From G020354785 sp964534745 (GTDB taxonomy: Bacteria; Bacteroidota; Bacteroidia; Bacteroidales; UBA10428), in contig CAZHQW010000003.1 of assembly GCA_964534745.1 (NCBI GenBank), positions 1 through 64,000 of the forward strand: a stretch of DNA of 64,000 nt, in the 5' to 3' direction. Shown piece by piece: positions 9,503 through 17,844 of this stretch (position 1 is the stretch's first letter; each line of letters opens with the position of its first letter). The notes beneath the pieces are model-generated. The model was not told where the DNA came from, did no database searches, and saw nothing but the letters and a program-made list of their open reading frames with translations. The translations under genes and the position numbers were made by a program.

Positions 9503-12177
9503 TTAATTAATGATAAACTTCTTATTAATAATGCTCTTGCCTCTTCTGATATTAATATAATAAATGCCTCCTGACAGGCTGCTTACATCAATCTTAGTTT
9601 CAGGATTTCTCCCGGCACAATCCATCCTTTCCGTTATTAATACTCTGCCTGCAATATCCACGATTTCTATATCAACCACGCCNNNNNNNNNNNNNNNNNN
9701 NNNNNNNNNNNNNNNNNNNNNNNNNNNNNNNNNNNNNNNNNNNNNNNNNNNNNNNNNNNNNNNNNNNNNNNNNNNNNNNNNNTTTCCGTTATTAATACTC
9801 TGCCTGCAATATCCACGATTTCTATATCAACCACGCCCGGCTCAAAATCATTTAATTTAATATTCAGAAAATCGCCGGCAGGTACCGGGTATATATCCAG
9901 CTTTGCTGATACCGGAAAATTAATGCTTAAAGGCTCTTCTGTTACTATAATGTCAAAAGTATCAGGGACAGAATGTCCTGCTATATCCGTCACAATTAGT
10001 TTAATGTTTAAAGTTCCTGCAACAGTTGCTGTACCTGAGTATTGCCGAGTGGAAGGATTAAATGTCATCCATCCCGGTAAAGCATTATTGTCCATAAGTG
10101 TTGAACTGTATGTTAGCTCATCATCTACATCATGATCGAAAAATGTATTTCCCGGCACGGTAAAGCTGAAAGGCTGGTTTACCAGAGGATTCTGGTCTGC
10201 CATTTTATGAGCCACAACAGGAGGCCAGTTGCTTTCGAAATACCTGATTTCTCCGTAACGGCAACCAACAAATAAATCAAAGTCAGTATCATTATCAATG
10301 TCCGCAAAAACGGGACAGGGATAATCATCCGTAATGCCGTCAAAGGGATTTGCAGGTCCTGACCTGACAACGAATACAGGATTTTCAGCAGTTCCTGTAT
10401 TTTCAAAATAAGTGATATCCCCTCCCGAATGTGTTCCGAAAGCCGCATCAAAATCGCCATCCCCGTCAATGTCGCCAAATGTCGGGTCCGCATAAGTCCC
10501 GGGGTTTAATCCGTTAAATGGATTATCTTCATCTGTGCGCACAGCAAATTCAATATTTGTCTCTACGGATATGTTCTCATAATATTTGACTGTTCCGTCA
10601 TAGTATCCAAAGAATACATCAGAATCATCATCGCCATCAATATCCACAAACGCCGGATTTACCTTTTTCCCAAAATTCACAGAATTAAAAGGATTATAAA
10701 CACCGGTTTGCTCAAAAAAAACCGGGAGCTCAGCTGTGCCATTATTAATGTAATATTTCATTTTACCGACATTTGTGCCAATAAACGCATCAATATCCGA
10801 ATCATAATTGCTATTAATATTGACAAGGCATGGTTTGATCCAATATTCTTTTATTGTATCACCAAAAAACGGATTTTCAATCCCTTTGGCCTTTCTGAAA
10901 TTAGGCACACTTTCATTCCCGTCATTCCTGTAATAGTCCATTGTGCCAAAATAATTGCCGATAACCACATCCAGATCCCCGTCATCGTCGAGGTCAGCAA
11001 AAGCGGGCTGCGCCAGCCAGCCGACATCTATCGGCTGGTACATAACAAATTCCGGTGATTCCGGCGTCCCCTCGTTGTTATAATAATTTATTTTACCTTC
11101 CCTGTTGCCAATAAGGGCATCAAAATCCGAATCACCGTCAAAATCAATAAAGACAGGTGTTGAATTCCACCCCATGTCTTCGTCGAAAAATATATCATTT
11201 AACCCCTCTTTTTCTTCAAATACCGCTGCACTTGCGTTACCCGTGTTTTCAAACTGCCTTATTGAACCATATTTGTGCCCCAAAAAAAAGTCAAAATCAC
11301 CATCATTATCGATATCTGTAAAACCGATAACTGAACTAAAATCACCTATGCTGTCAACCGGATTATCTTCGCCTGTCCGCTCAATAAATGAAATATTCTC
11401 CCCTTCACTTGTATTCTCATAATATTTAATAAAATTATACTTTGAGCCTATAAAGGAATCTAGATCGCCGTCATTATCAATGTCAGCAAACGTGGGTGCT
11501 GATTCTGTACCCACATCCACACCGTTTAAAGGATTATCTGCACCGCCAACAGGAGTGAAAAGCGGACCATATGCATCCCCGTCATTCCTGTAATAATTTA
11601 TTATACCGTCGTATTCCCCAATAAAGCAATCGAAATCCCCATCCTTGTCAACATCTATAAATGTAGGCTTTGCATCAATACCTACATCCACTCCATTAAA
11701 GGGATTATTTGATCCTGCCTGCGCCTGAAAGTTATTATTCCCGTTATTCCTAAAATACTTGATTGTACCCAGGGTATCCCCCACAAAAAGGTCCTTGTCG
11801 CCGTCATTATCAATATCAACGAATGCCGGTGCTATTTTTTCGCCCATCAACAAACCTGAGAATGGATTTATTTTGCCTCCCAGGGGATTTTCTTCACCTG
11901 TCTTTTCAATATATGTACCCTGGGCATTCACAGCAGAACAGATCAGGGTGAAAGCCAGGGTAACGCCCGCCACCTTGATCCCTAAAGAGAACTGCTCTTT
12001 TAATAGCCTTTTGTAAAAAAGTTTAAACTTATTAAGAAGCCTTGTTCTTTCAAATAATGACAGTTGAAAGAACGATCCCTCACTGATAAACCTTTTTATT
12101 CGAAAATAAAGCCTACTAAATCTGTTGTAGTACTTTAAATACCTGCTATTAGGATAAATAAAGGGTCTTTTTTTCAT
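9503..12177 (-). CDS. FG-GAP/VCBS-repeat surface protein with T9SS sorting tail (split by false assembly gap)
   Basis: A large secreted protein. After an unusually long leader (about 85 residues; hydrophobic core 67-80, cleavage near AVNAQ) come about a dozen FG-GAP/VCBS repeats of the type DIDNDGDxD...YYxNxG, which are calcium-binding beta-propeller blades. A cadherin-like/He_PIG Ig domain follows, then a type A T9SS C-terminal domain. The annotated frame runs into a 100-N gap at 9683-9782. If the gap and one copy of the flanking 55-bp repeat are removed (155 bases), the frame continues through DVSSLSGGIYYINI to a TAA at 9503-9505, giving 839 residues and a complete sorting tail. The protein is probably exported by T9SS and anchored at the cell surface; its ligand is unknown. 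Confidence 0.85.
9628..9682. repeat. 55-bp direct repeat, left copy at scaffold gap
   Basis: These 55 bases are identical to 9783-9837 and sit immediately against the left edge of the N run. They encode part of the T9SS tail. This is the signature of two contigs that overlap but were joined as if separated. Confidence 0.95.
9683..9782. other. scaffold gap of 100 N (probably spurious)
   Basis: Exactly 100 N residues, the conventional placeholder for a gap of unknown size. The flanking sequences are the two copies of one 55-bp stretch, so the true gap length is probably negative (an overlap) and no bases are likely to be missing. Confidence 0.95.
9783..9837. repeat. 55-bp direct repeat, right copy at scaffold gap
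   Basis: Identical to 9628-9682, and begins directly at the right edge of the N run. Collapsing it with the left copy restores a continuous reading frame on the minus strand. Confidence 0.95.
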
Positions 12178-12331
12178 ATGCTGAGATATTATTTTAAGTT
12201 AGTCTTTCTGAATACTAAAATTATAATTTTTAGCGCAAATAATGAAATTTATAGTATTATATATTTTCATACCCCTAAAAATTATCAACAGGGAATGCCA
12301 AAAAAGTACAATAAAAAATAAATTTTAATAA

Positions 12332-12362
12332 TTGGATAATTGAACAAATTAATATACTTTTG
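12332..12362 (+). promoter_or_regulatory. Bacteroidota-type promoter of tRNA-Asn
   Basis: TTG at 12332-12334 and TACTTTTG at 12355-12362 form a -33/-7 pair (consensus TTTG and TAnnTTTG) with a 20-base spacer. The tRNA begins 12 bases after the -7 element, which places the transcription start just before the mature 5' end. This is the best complete promoter in the window. Confidence 0.75.
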
Positions 12363-12373
12363 CGTCGCAAAAT

Positions 12374-12447
12374 TCCTCAGTAGCTCAGTTGGTTAGAGCA
12401 TCTGGCTGTTAACCAGAGGGTCGTAGGTTCGAGTCCTACCTGGGGAG
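12374..12447 (+). tRNA. tRNA-Asn (anticodon GTT)
   Basis: A full cloverleaf is present. The acceptor stem pairs 12374-12380 with 12440-12446 (one T-G pair), and the discriminator G is at 12447. The D arm contains AGCTCAGTTGGTTAGAGC. The anticodon stem TCTGG/CCAGA encloses loop CTGTTAA with GTT at 12408-12410, and the T arm contains GGTTCGAGTCC. The 3' CCA is not encoded and must be added by nucleotidyltransferase. A terminator follows at once. Confidence 0.97.
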
Positions 12448-12452
12448 CCCCG

Positions 12453-12479
12453 GCCGGTGAAAATTTCACCGGCTTTTTT
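12453..12479 (+). terminator. intrinsic terminator of tRNA-Asn
   Basis: GCCGGTGAAA at 12453-12462 pairs perfectly with 12464-12473, followed by a T tract (12474-12479). The realistic structure is an 8-bp GC-rich stem with a short A/T loop. It begins 6 bases after the tRNA. Confidence 0.88.
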
Positions 12480-12527
12480 ATTGTCTGTCAAATATTTAAT
12501 TTTGCTCAATATTTAAATTACCTGCTT

Positions 12528-12980
12528 ATGCGTGCTGTTATTCAGAGAGTAAATGAAGCAAAAGTATCGATTAATAACTCCGAAGAATCTGCAATAAAAA
12601 ACGGACTCCTGGTGCTCCTGGGAATTGAAGAGAATGACTGCGGTGAAGATATTGAATGGTTAAGCGGCAAAATATCAAGACTCAGAATATTTAATGATGA
12701 CAACGGGGTTATGAACAGGTCGGTCATGGATGTGGACGGAGAAATTATGGTTATCAGCCAGTTCACTTTGCATGCCAGCACAAAAAAGGGTAACAGGCCT
12801 TCCTATATCAAGGCAGCAAAACCTGATACTGCAATACCCCTGTATAACGGTTTTATAAAGAAACTTGAACAGGATACCAATAAGGAGGTAAAAACCGGCA
12901 AATTCGGGGCACATATGAATATAAGATTAATAAATAACGGTCCGGTTACAATTATCATTGACACAAAAAATAAAGAATGA
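12528..12980 (+). CDS. dtd: D-aminoacyl-tRNA (D-Tyr-tRNA) deacylase
   Basis: DTD hydrolyses D-amino acids (and glycine on tRNA-Ala) mischarged on tRNA, a chiral proofreading step. The 150-residue length is typical. The starting motif MRAVIQRV, the active-site SQFTLHAST (about residues 77-85) and the C-terminal NGPVTIIID (containing the cross-subunit GP motif) are all present. It overlaps the next gene by 4 bases (ATGA at 12977-12980), indicating translational coupling to the DUF4271 gene and a dtd-DUF4271-hemD transcript. Confidence 0.95.
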   Translation: MRAVIQRVNEAKVSINNSEESAIKNGLLVLLGIEENDCGEDIEWLSGKISRLRIFNDDNGVMNRSVMDVDGEIMVISQFTLHASTKKGNRPSYIKAAKPDTAIPLYNGFIKKLEQDTNKEVKTGKFGAHMNIRLINNGPVTIIIDTKNKE

Positions 12981-14029
12981 CAGGCATAAGAGATACCATA
13001 AGTTATAAAAAGAGCATTTCAGGTGATTCCGCAATATCCGGTGCCGGCTTCATTGAAGACAGTGCAATTAAAAAATACACCATAAAAGACAGCATCAAGA
13101 AAATCCCTGAAATTCAGATAGTTGATTCAACAGTCCCGGATTCCCTTAAAGTAAAGCCCGCACATAAAACTGTTACAGAGACTGTCATTACATCACCCCC
13201 TCAGCAGCTGCCTGAAAAGCTGACATGGAATACCACCGGGAATTTTTTATTCAGCAGACAGCGCGAAGATACATCATCCATGGGAAGCTCGTTATTCACA
13301 CCTATAGCAAGTTCAGCAGCAAATCTAAAAAGAATTTTAATCCACAACAAAAACATTGCTATTGAACCAAAACAAAGATATGAGATATCAAATGACTGGC
13401 TTCTGGGATTATTTCTTTTCATTACCCTTCTTTTTCTATGGGTCAAAATATTCTATAAGAAGTACTTCACCCTTTTATTCAGTTCGTTGCTGAGTTACCA
13501 GTTATCGATAAAGCTATTGCGGGAAAAGAACATAATGATAAAAAGAATATCTTTTGTGCTGAATTTCATCTATGTGATAGTCCTGTCAGCCTTTATTTTA
13601 AGGATACTGGAACATTACCATATAAAGATATTCAGATTCAACACATTCGAAACCCTGCTAATAATTATCAATGTTGTAATAATTATATCTGTTGCCAGGA
13701 TATTACTGTTTAAACTGGTTGGATTTATTTTTAACAGTACGCAAATATTCAATGAATATATACACAACAATTATATTATTAATAAGAATCTGGGATTATT
13801 CCTGTTTCCCCTGCTAATAGCGCAGATTTATATATCTGAAAAGCTAAAAGTCATTTTTTTAATAGCAGGCATATCATTGATTTTAATCTCATATATAATC
13901 AGGTTATACAGGGGTTTTCAAATAATTATTAAAAAAGATATTTTTTTATTTTATTTGATTTTATACCTTTGTACACTTGAAATTTTACCACTATTACTTG
14001 GATACAAATTCTTCATCCTATTGATATAG
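12977..14029 (+). CDS. DUF4271 membrane protein
   Basis: A 350-residue protein with a polar, Ser/Lys-rich N-terminal region (about 1-130, no signal peptide visible) followed by about seven hydrophobic segments from about 137 onward. In Bacteroidota, DUF4271 proteins are characteristically encoded immediately before uroporphyrinogen-III synthase, as here (26-base gap). The function is not established. Envelope localisation is clear from the membrane segments, and a link to heme or tetrapyrrole synthesis is suggested only by the neighbourhood. The start overlaps the dtd stop. Confidence 0.82.
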   Translation: MTGIRDTISYKKSISGDSAISGAGFIEDSAIKKYTIKDSIKKIPEIQIVDSTVPDSLKVKPAHKTVTETVITSPPQQLPEKLTWNTTGNFLFSRQREDTSSMGSSLFTPIASSAANLKRILIHNKNIAIEPKQRYEISNDWLLGLFLFITLLFLWVKIFYKKYFTLLFSSLLSYQLSIKLLREKNIMIKRISFVLNFIYVIVLSAFILRILEHYHIKIFRFNTFETLLIIINVVIIISVARILLFKLVGFIFNSTQIFNEYIHNNYIINKNLGLFLFPLLIAQIYISEKLKVIFLIAGISLILISYIIRLYRGFQIIIKKDIFLFYLILYLCTLEILPLLLGYKFFILLI

Positions 14030-14055
14030 AAGTAGTTAAAGGAGGATTCTCAAAT

Positions 14056-14814
14056 ATGAAAATCAAAAAGATCTTAGTATCTCAACCCCAACCTGAATCA
14101 GAAAAATCACCTTACCATGAATTAGCTGTAAAAAATAACGTTAAAATTGATTTCAGGCCTTTTATCCATGTTGAGGGTGTAATATGCAAGGAATTCAGGA
14201 AACAGAGGGTAGATATTTTAAATCATACTGCTGTAATTTATACAAGTAAAACAGCAATTAATCATTTCTTCAGGATTTGTGAAGAGATGCGCATAACAGT
14301 CCCCGATTCCATGAAATATTTCTGTATCTCCGAATCAGTGGCCTTCTTTCTCCAGAAGTATATTGTATACCGGAAGAGGAAAATATTTTACGGACAGGGT
14401 AATTTTTCAGATTTGATCGATATTATAGCAAAGCACAGTGAAGAAAAATTCCTTTTGCCCTTATCAGATCAGCATAATGAAGAAATCCCCATTCTGCTTG
14501 ATAATAACAATATAAAATACACAAAAGCCATACTATATAAGACTGTCAGCAGCGATTTGTCGGATTTATCATCGATAAATTATGATTTACTCGTATTTTT
14601 TAGCCCCTCAGGAGTAAAATCCCTGCTGCAGAACTTCCCTGAATTCAAGCAGAACAATATTAAGATTGCCTCATTCGGTGAAACCACTGCCAAGGCAGTT
14701 AAAGATGCCGGATTAAGGCTTGATTTGCAGGCTCCAATGCCTCATGCACCGTCAATGACCATGGCCCTTGATAAATTTATCAGGGAGCATAATAAAAATA
14801 ATAAGGACGAATAG
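14056..14814 (+). CDS. hemD: uroporphyrinogen-III synthase
   Basis: HemD cyclises hydroxymethylbilane with D-ring inversion to uroporphyrinogen III, the common tetrapyrrole precursor. The 252-residue protein begins KILVSQPQPE and has the two-lobed pattern of the family, with YTSKTAINHFF in lobe one and FFSPSGVKSLL plus ASFGETTAKA in lobe two. HemD is poorly conserved overall, but these landmarks and the DUF4271 neighbour make the call good. A purine-rich AAAGGAGGA lies about 9 bases before the ATG, an unusually strong Shine-Dalgarno-like stretch for this phylum. Confidence 0.9.
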   Translation: MKIKKILVSQPQPESEKSPYHELAVKNNVKIDFRPFIHVEGVICKEFRKQRVDILNHTAVIYTSKTAINHFFRICEEMRITVPDSMKYFCISESVAFFLQKYIVYRKRKIFYGQGNFSDLIDIIAKHSEEKFLLPLSDQHNEEIPILLDNNNIKYTKAILYKTVSSDLSDLSSINYDLLVFFSPSGVKSLLQNFPEFKQNNIKIASFGETTAKAVKDAGLRLDLQAPMPHAPSMTMALDKFIREHNKNNKDE

Positions 14815-14826
14815 AAAAAGAGGGAA

Positions 14827-15195
14827 TTATCTTTCAATCAAGTTAATAGGTAATCTTACAAGTGAACTGTAGATAGAGCCCAATTCGAGCATATATTCAT
14901 CATTTTTATCGTAGTACCAGTTTACACAAATCCTGTATCCCTTTTTATATATTCTGTCAAGAATCTTTAATGATTCCATTAGACATCTTTTCGAGCAGCA
15001 ATTAATATAATCAAGATCAATATCCAATATGGTAATGGCTTCAGGCTCCTTTGAATAGCGCCTGATTAAACTCAAAAATGATTTAAGGTTGCCAAAATTA
15101 ACGGTGGGAATAGACTTTCCCTTAATATGTATTTTCCCGTTGCTAAAACTTATATAAGGGGTCGTGCTGGTATTTTCAATTGTATAATTCATCAA
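14827..15195 (-). CDS. SiaC-family (DUF1987) regulatory phosphoprotein, copy 1
   Basis: A 122-residue single-domain protein of the SiaC/DUF1987 family. The best-studied member, SiaC of Pseudomonas aeruginosa, is a STAS-like phosphoprotein that activates the diguanylate cyclase SiaD when dephosphorylated. TPYISF (about 12-17), ILDIDLDYINCCSKR (56-70), VNWYYD and a PINLIER end match family blocks. At the presumed phosphosite, where I expect a Thr or Ser after Asn65, this copy has Cys66-Cys67-Ser68. No kinase (SiaB), phosphatase (SiaA) or cyclase gene is adjacent. It converges on hemD with a 12-base gap. Confidence 0.8.
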   Translation of the reverse strand: MMNYTIENTSTTPYISFSNGKIHIKGKSIPTVNFGNLKSFLSLIRRYSKEPEAITILDIDLDYINCCSKRCLMESLKILDRIYKKGYRICVNWYYDKNDEYMLELGSIYSSLVRLPINLIER

Positions 15196-15253
15196 TGCCC
15201 TTATTTTAAATTAAGTTACGATAAATTTTCCCATTTAGTTCTATGAATGCAGG

Positions 15254-15265
15254 TGATATATATCA
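15254..15265. promoter_or_regulatory. 12-bp perfect palindrome in divergent intergenic region
   Basis: TGATATATATCA is self-complementary and lies between the divergent SiaC-family and zinc-ribbon genes, only 4 bases from a second palindrome. It is a possible operator; no regulator is identified. Confidence 0.3.
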
Positions 15266-15269
15266 TCAA

Positions 15270-15287
15270 ATTAATCCTGGGATTAAT
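15270..15287. promoter_or_regulatory. 18-bp inverted repeat in divergent intergenic region
   Basis: ATTAATCC and GGATTAAT form perfect 8-bp half-sites separated by TG. It sits 43 bases before the zinc-ribbon ATG (15331) and about 75 bases before the SiaC-family start on the other strand. Dyad symmetry of this size suggests a dimeric regulator site. Confidence 0.4.
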
Positions 15288-15330
15288 GCAACTATAAAAA
15301 TTAATCTCCCGTAAAACAATCTAAAAAAAC

Positions 15331-15525
15331 ATGAATAAAAAGAAGCCTAAAACAGAATTCAAAGTGTGTAAGCGCTGTAACAGGCACCAGACCGAAGATA
15401 TTATTTGTCCTTCATGTAAAAATGAACTGTTAAGTTCATATAATAATATTGACTGGCAGACAGCATTCGAAATTGAACAGGCCCATCAGACAGCCATGAA
15501 ATACAGGAAAGATGAGGACTTTTAA
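15331..15525 (+). CDS. small zinc-ribbon protein, function unknown
   Basis: A 64-residue basic protein with one treble-clef or zinc-ribbon style four-cysteine site: CKRC (residues 13-16) and CPSC (26-29), followed by a helical acidic/aromatic tail with IDWQTAFEIEQAH. The Cys spacing supports a structural zinc. Nothing indicates an enzyme; a nucleic-acid- or protein-binding adaptor is possible. Its ATG follows an A-rich stretch typical of Bacteroidota translation starts. Confidence 0.7.
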   Translation: MNKKKPKTEFKVCKRCNRHQTEDIICPSCKNELLSSYNNIDWQTAFEIEQAHQTAMKYRKDEDF

Positions 15526-15669
15526 TCAGCTGTAGCCAATCCCCGGTATATAGACTGCATATTTTATTATCGCTTTTCAAGTTTTTTTTCCTGCCTTTAT
15601 ACGGATAAATTTTAATTTCCTCTATTTTTGGAGAATTTCAGTATTCTGTATTTTATACCATAAACCTTA

Positions 15670-16605
15670 ATGATTTTATCTTCAAAACTTAAAGGTATAT
15701 TTTTTGCTTCTGTGACGGCTTTATTATGGGGATTTTTGGCCGTTGCCCTGAAGGTATCACTCATAAGCCTTAGTCCGGTTGACATTGCCTGGTTCAGATT
15801 CAGTGTGGCATTTATTCTGCTTGCTGCATTTTATTTTACATTTCATTCCTCACAGCTTAATATCATTAAGAATCCACCCCTGTTACTAATTGTTGCGGCA
15901 TGCTGCCTTGGCTTAAACTATCTGGGCTTTATAACTGGAATTAACTATACATCTCCCAGCGTTGCCCAGGTATTTATGCAACTTGGGCCTGTACTGCTTG
16001 CCACATCAGGATTTATTATATACAGGGAAAAACTAACATTCATTCAGCTGTCCGGTTTGATTATCGTTGTTTGCGGATTGTTATTGTTTTACAATGAACA
16101 ATTTTCATTAATAGTGGGGAATAAACAAATTTTCAATAAGGGCATAATCTGGATAATCATAGGGGCAGTGGCATGGTCGGGCTATGCTGTAATACAGAAA
16201 AAGCTTGTCCGCAAATATCCTCCTATGGAACTTAATATTGTTATATTCGGCATACCGGCCATTTTATATAGCCCCTTTGTCGGTTACCGCAGCTTCGGGG
16301 AAATATCGTTTGGATACTGGATATTACTTTTATTTCTGGGTCTTAATACGCTTGCTGCCTACGGATCACTTGCCCTGGCACTTAAATACCTTGAGGCAAA
16401 TAAAGTAAGTGTGATAATAACCCAGAATCCCGTTATTACTTTTATAACAATGGCCATCCTGGGAGCATTAAGTGTCCCGTGGATAACCCCTGAGAATTTT
16501 ACGTTTCTGACAGTCATGGGTGCTATGATGGTGATAGGAGGGGCGGTACTGACTGTTTTTACCCACAATAAAAATATCCAATTATTCAGGAGGCGAAGCA
16601 AATAA
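15670..16605 (+). CDS. EamA-family (DMT superfamily) transporter
   Basis: A 311-residue inner-membrane protein with ten hydrophobic segments arranged as two EamA repeats (about 8-140 and 157-295). The first contains the typical AxxWGF motif after the start, the second GAVAWSGYAVIQKK. Family members export or import amino acids, nucleotide sugars or other small metabolites; the substrate cannot be read from sequence. The galK gene follows 38 bases later on the same strand, but a -7 promoter element between them suggests galK has its own start. Confidence 0.88.
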   Translation: MILSSKLKGIFFASVTALLWGFLAVALKVSLISLSPVDIAWFRFSVAFILLAAFYFTFHSSQLNIIKNPPLLLIVAACCLGLNYLGFITGINYTSPSVAQVFMQLGPVLLATSGFIIYREKLTFIQLSGLIIVVCGLLLFYNEQFSLIVGNKQIFNKGIIWIIIGAVAWSGYAVIQKKLVRKYPPMELNIVIFGIPAILYSPFVGYRSFGEISFGYWILLLFLGLNTLAAYGSLALALKYLEANKVSVIITQNPVITFITMAILGALSVPWITPENFTFLTVMGAMMVIGGAVLTVFTHNKNIQLFRRRSK

Positions 16606-16619
16606 ATTATTTTTATTTA

Positions 16620-16627
16620 TATATTTG
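16620..16627 (+). promoter_or_regulatory. Bacteroidota -7 promoter element before galK
   Basis: TATATTTG fits TAnnTTTG exactly and lies 16 bases before the galK ATG at 16644. No clear -33 element is visible. Confidence 0.5.
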
Positions 16628-16643
16628 AAAAAAAACCCTGCGA

Positions 16644-17807
16644 ATGATTAAGAACCTGCGGAATGAGTTTATCAGGATATACGGCCCTTCACAAAAAGAA
16701 ATCTCAATGTTTTTTTCTCCCGGAAGGGTAAACCTTATAGGAGAACATACCGATTATAACGGGGGCTATGTTTTCCCCTGTGCCCTCAGCTACGGAACTT
16801 ACCTGGCTGCCAGACATATTGAATCAAAGGTTGTCAGGTTCTCTACATTGAATTTCGATTACAAATGTGAAATTCCTATTGACAGGTTAAATGAAAAAAA
16901 GGGTAATGAATGGGTAAATTATCCTCTTGGAGTAATTGATGAATTCCGTAAAGCAGGTGTAGTTATATCAGAAGGCGTGGAGCTTCTTTTCTCAGGTAAC
17001 ATCCCTGACGGGGCAGGATTATCTTCGTCTGCTTCTATCGAAACTGTCTCCGCTGCTTTCATTAACGAAAAATACGGGAACAATAAACTGGACAGGAAGG
17101 AACTGGCGCTATTGTGCCAGAGGGCTGAGAACAACTTCGTGGGAGTAAATTGCGGAATTATGGATCAGTTTGCTGCTGTAATGGGTAAACAAAACCATGC
17201 TATTTTCCTTAACTGCGACAACCTCGAATACGAACTTGTTCCACTTTCCATTACAGGATACAAACTTGTTATTTCAAATACAAACAAAAAAAGGAAACTC
17301 ACAGATTCCAAATATAATGAGAGAAGGGGTGAGTGCGACAAGGCAGTGGAATACCTGAATAAAGTAAGGCCCCTGCGAAACCTTGGTGAGCTTACCCTGG
17401 CCGATTTTGACAGGCTCGCTGGCAATATCCCTGACAGCACGGTGAGAAAAAGGGCAAGGCATGTGGTCTCCGAGGATCAGAGGTGCATGGACGCCGTTGA
17501 GGCACTGAGAAGCAATGACATTATAAAATTCGGCAGCCTGATGAATGCTTCCCATGATTCACTGCGCGTTGATTATGAGGTAACCGGACCGGAGCTCGAT
17601 ACCCTTGTTGACGAAGCAAGAAAAATTGAGGGTGTTTTAGGCTCAAGAATGACCGGTGCAGGATTCGGGGGATGTACCGTAAGCCTTGTAAATGAAAATT
17701 CAATAGGCAAATTTATTGCCGATGTCAGTGTCGGCTATTTAGAAAAAACCGGACTTAAAGCTGATTTCTATGTTGCCGACGTGGGAGATGGCACAAAAAA
17801 AATATAA
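16644..17807 (+). CDS. galK: galactokinase
   Basis: GalK phosphorylates galactose to galactose-1-phosphate, the entry of the Leloir pathway. The 387-residue GHMP kinase has the galactokinase signature PGRVNLIGEHTDYNGG (26-41), the ATP-binding GAGLSSSAS (about 122-130) and the C-terminal GHMP motif MTGAGFGGC (about 335-343). The length is normal. It is followed after 37 bases by a sodium-sugar symporter and then by galT and galM, forming a galactose-use block. Confidence 0.96.
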   Translation: MIKNLRNEFIRIYGPSQKEISMFFSPGRVNLIGEHTDYNGGYVFPCALSYGTYLAARHIESKVVRFSTLNFDYKCEIPIDRLNEKKGNEWVNYPLGVIDEFRKAGVVISEGVELLFSGNIPDGAGLSSSASIETVSAAFINEKYGNNKLDRKELALLCQRAENNFVGVNCGIMDQFAAVMGKQNHAIFLNCDNLEYELVPLSITGYKLVISNTNKKRKLTDSKYNERRGECDKAVEYLNKVRPLRNLGELTLADFDRLAGNIPDSTVRKRARHVVSEDQRCMDAVEALRSNDIIKFGSLMNASHDSLRVDYEVTGPELDTLVDEARKIEGVLGSRMTGAGFGGCTVSLVNENSIGKFIADVSVGYLEKTGLKADFYVADVGDGTKKI

Positions 17808-17844
17808 CCGACAATATTATAATGAATTAAACTGTAAATAAAAA

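Noticed and set aside
9564..9860. Plus-strand open frame running through the N gap
   Set aside because: It is antisense to the FG-GAP gene and is only long because the N run cannot contain stop codons.
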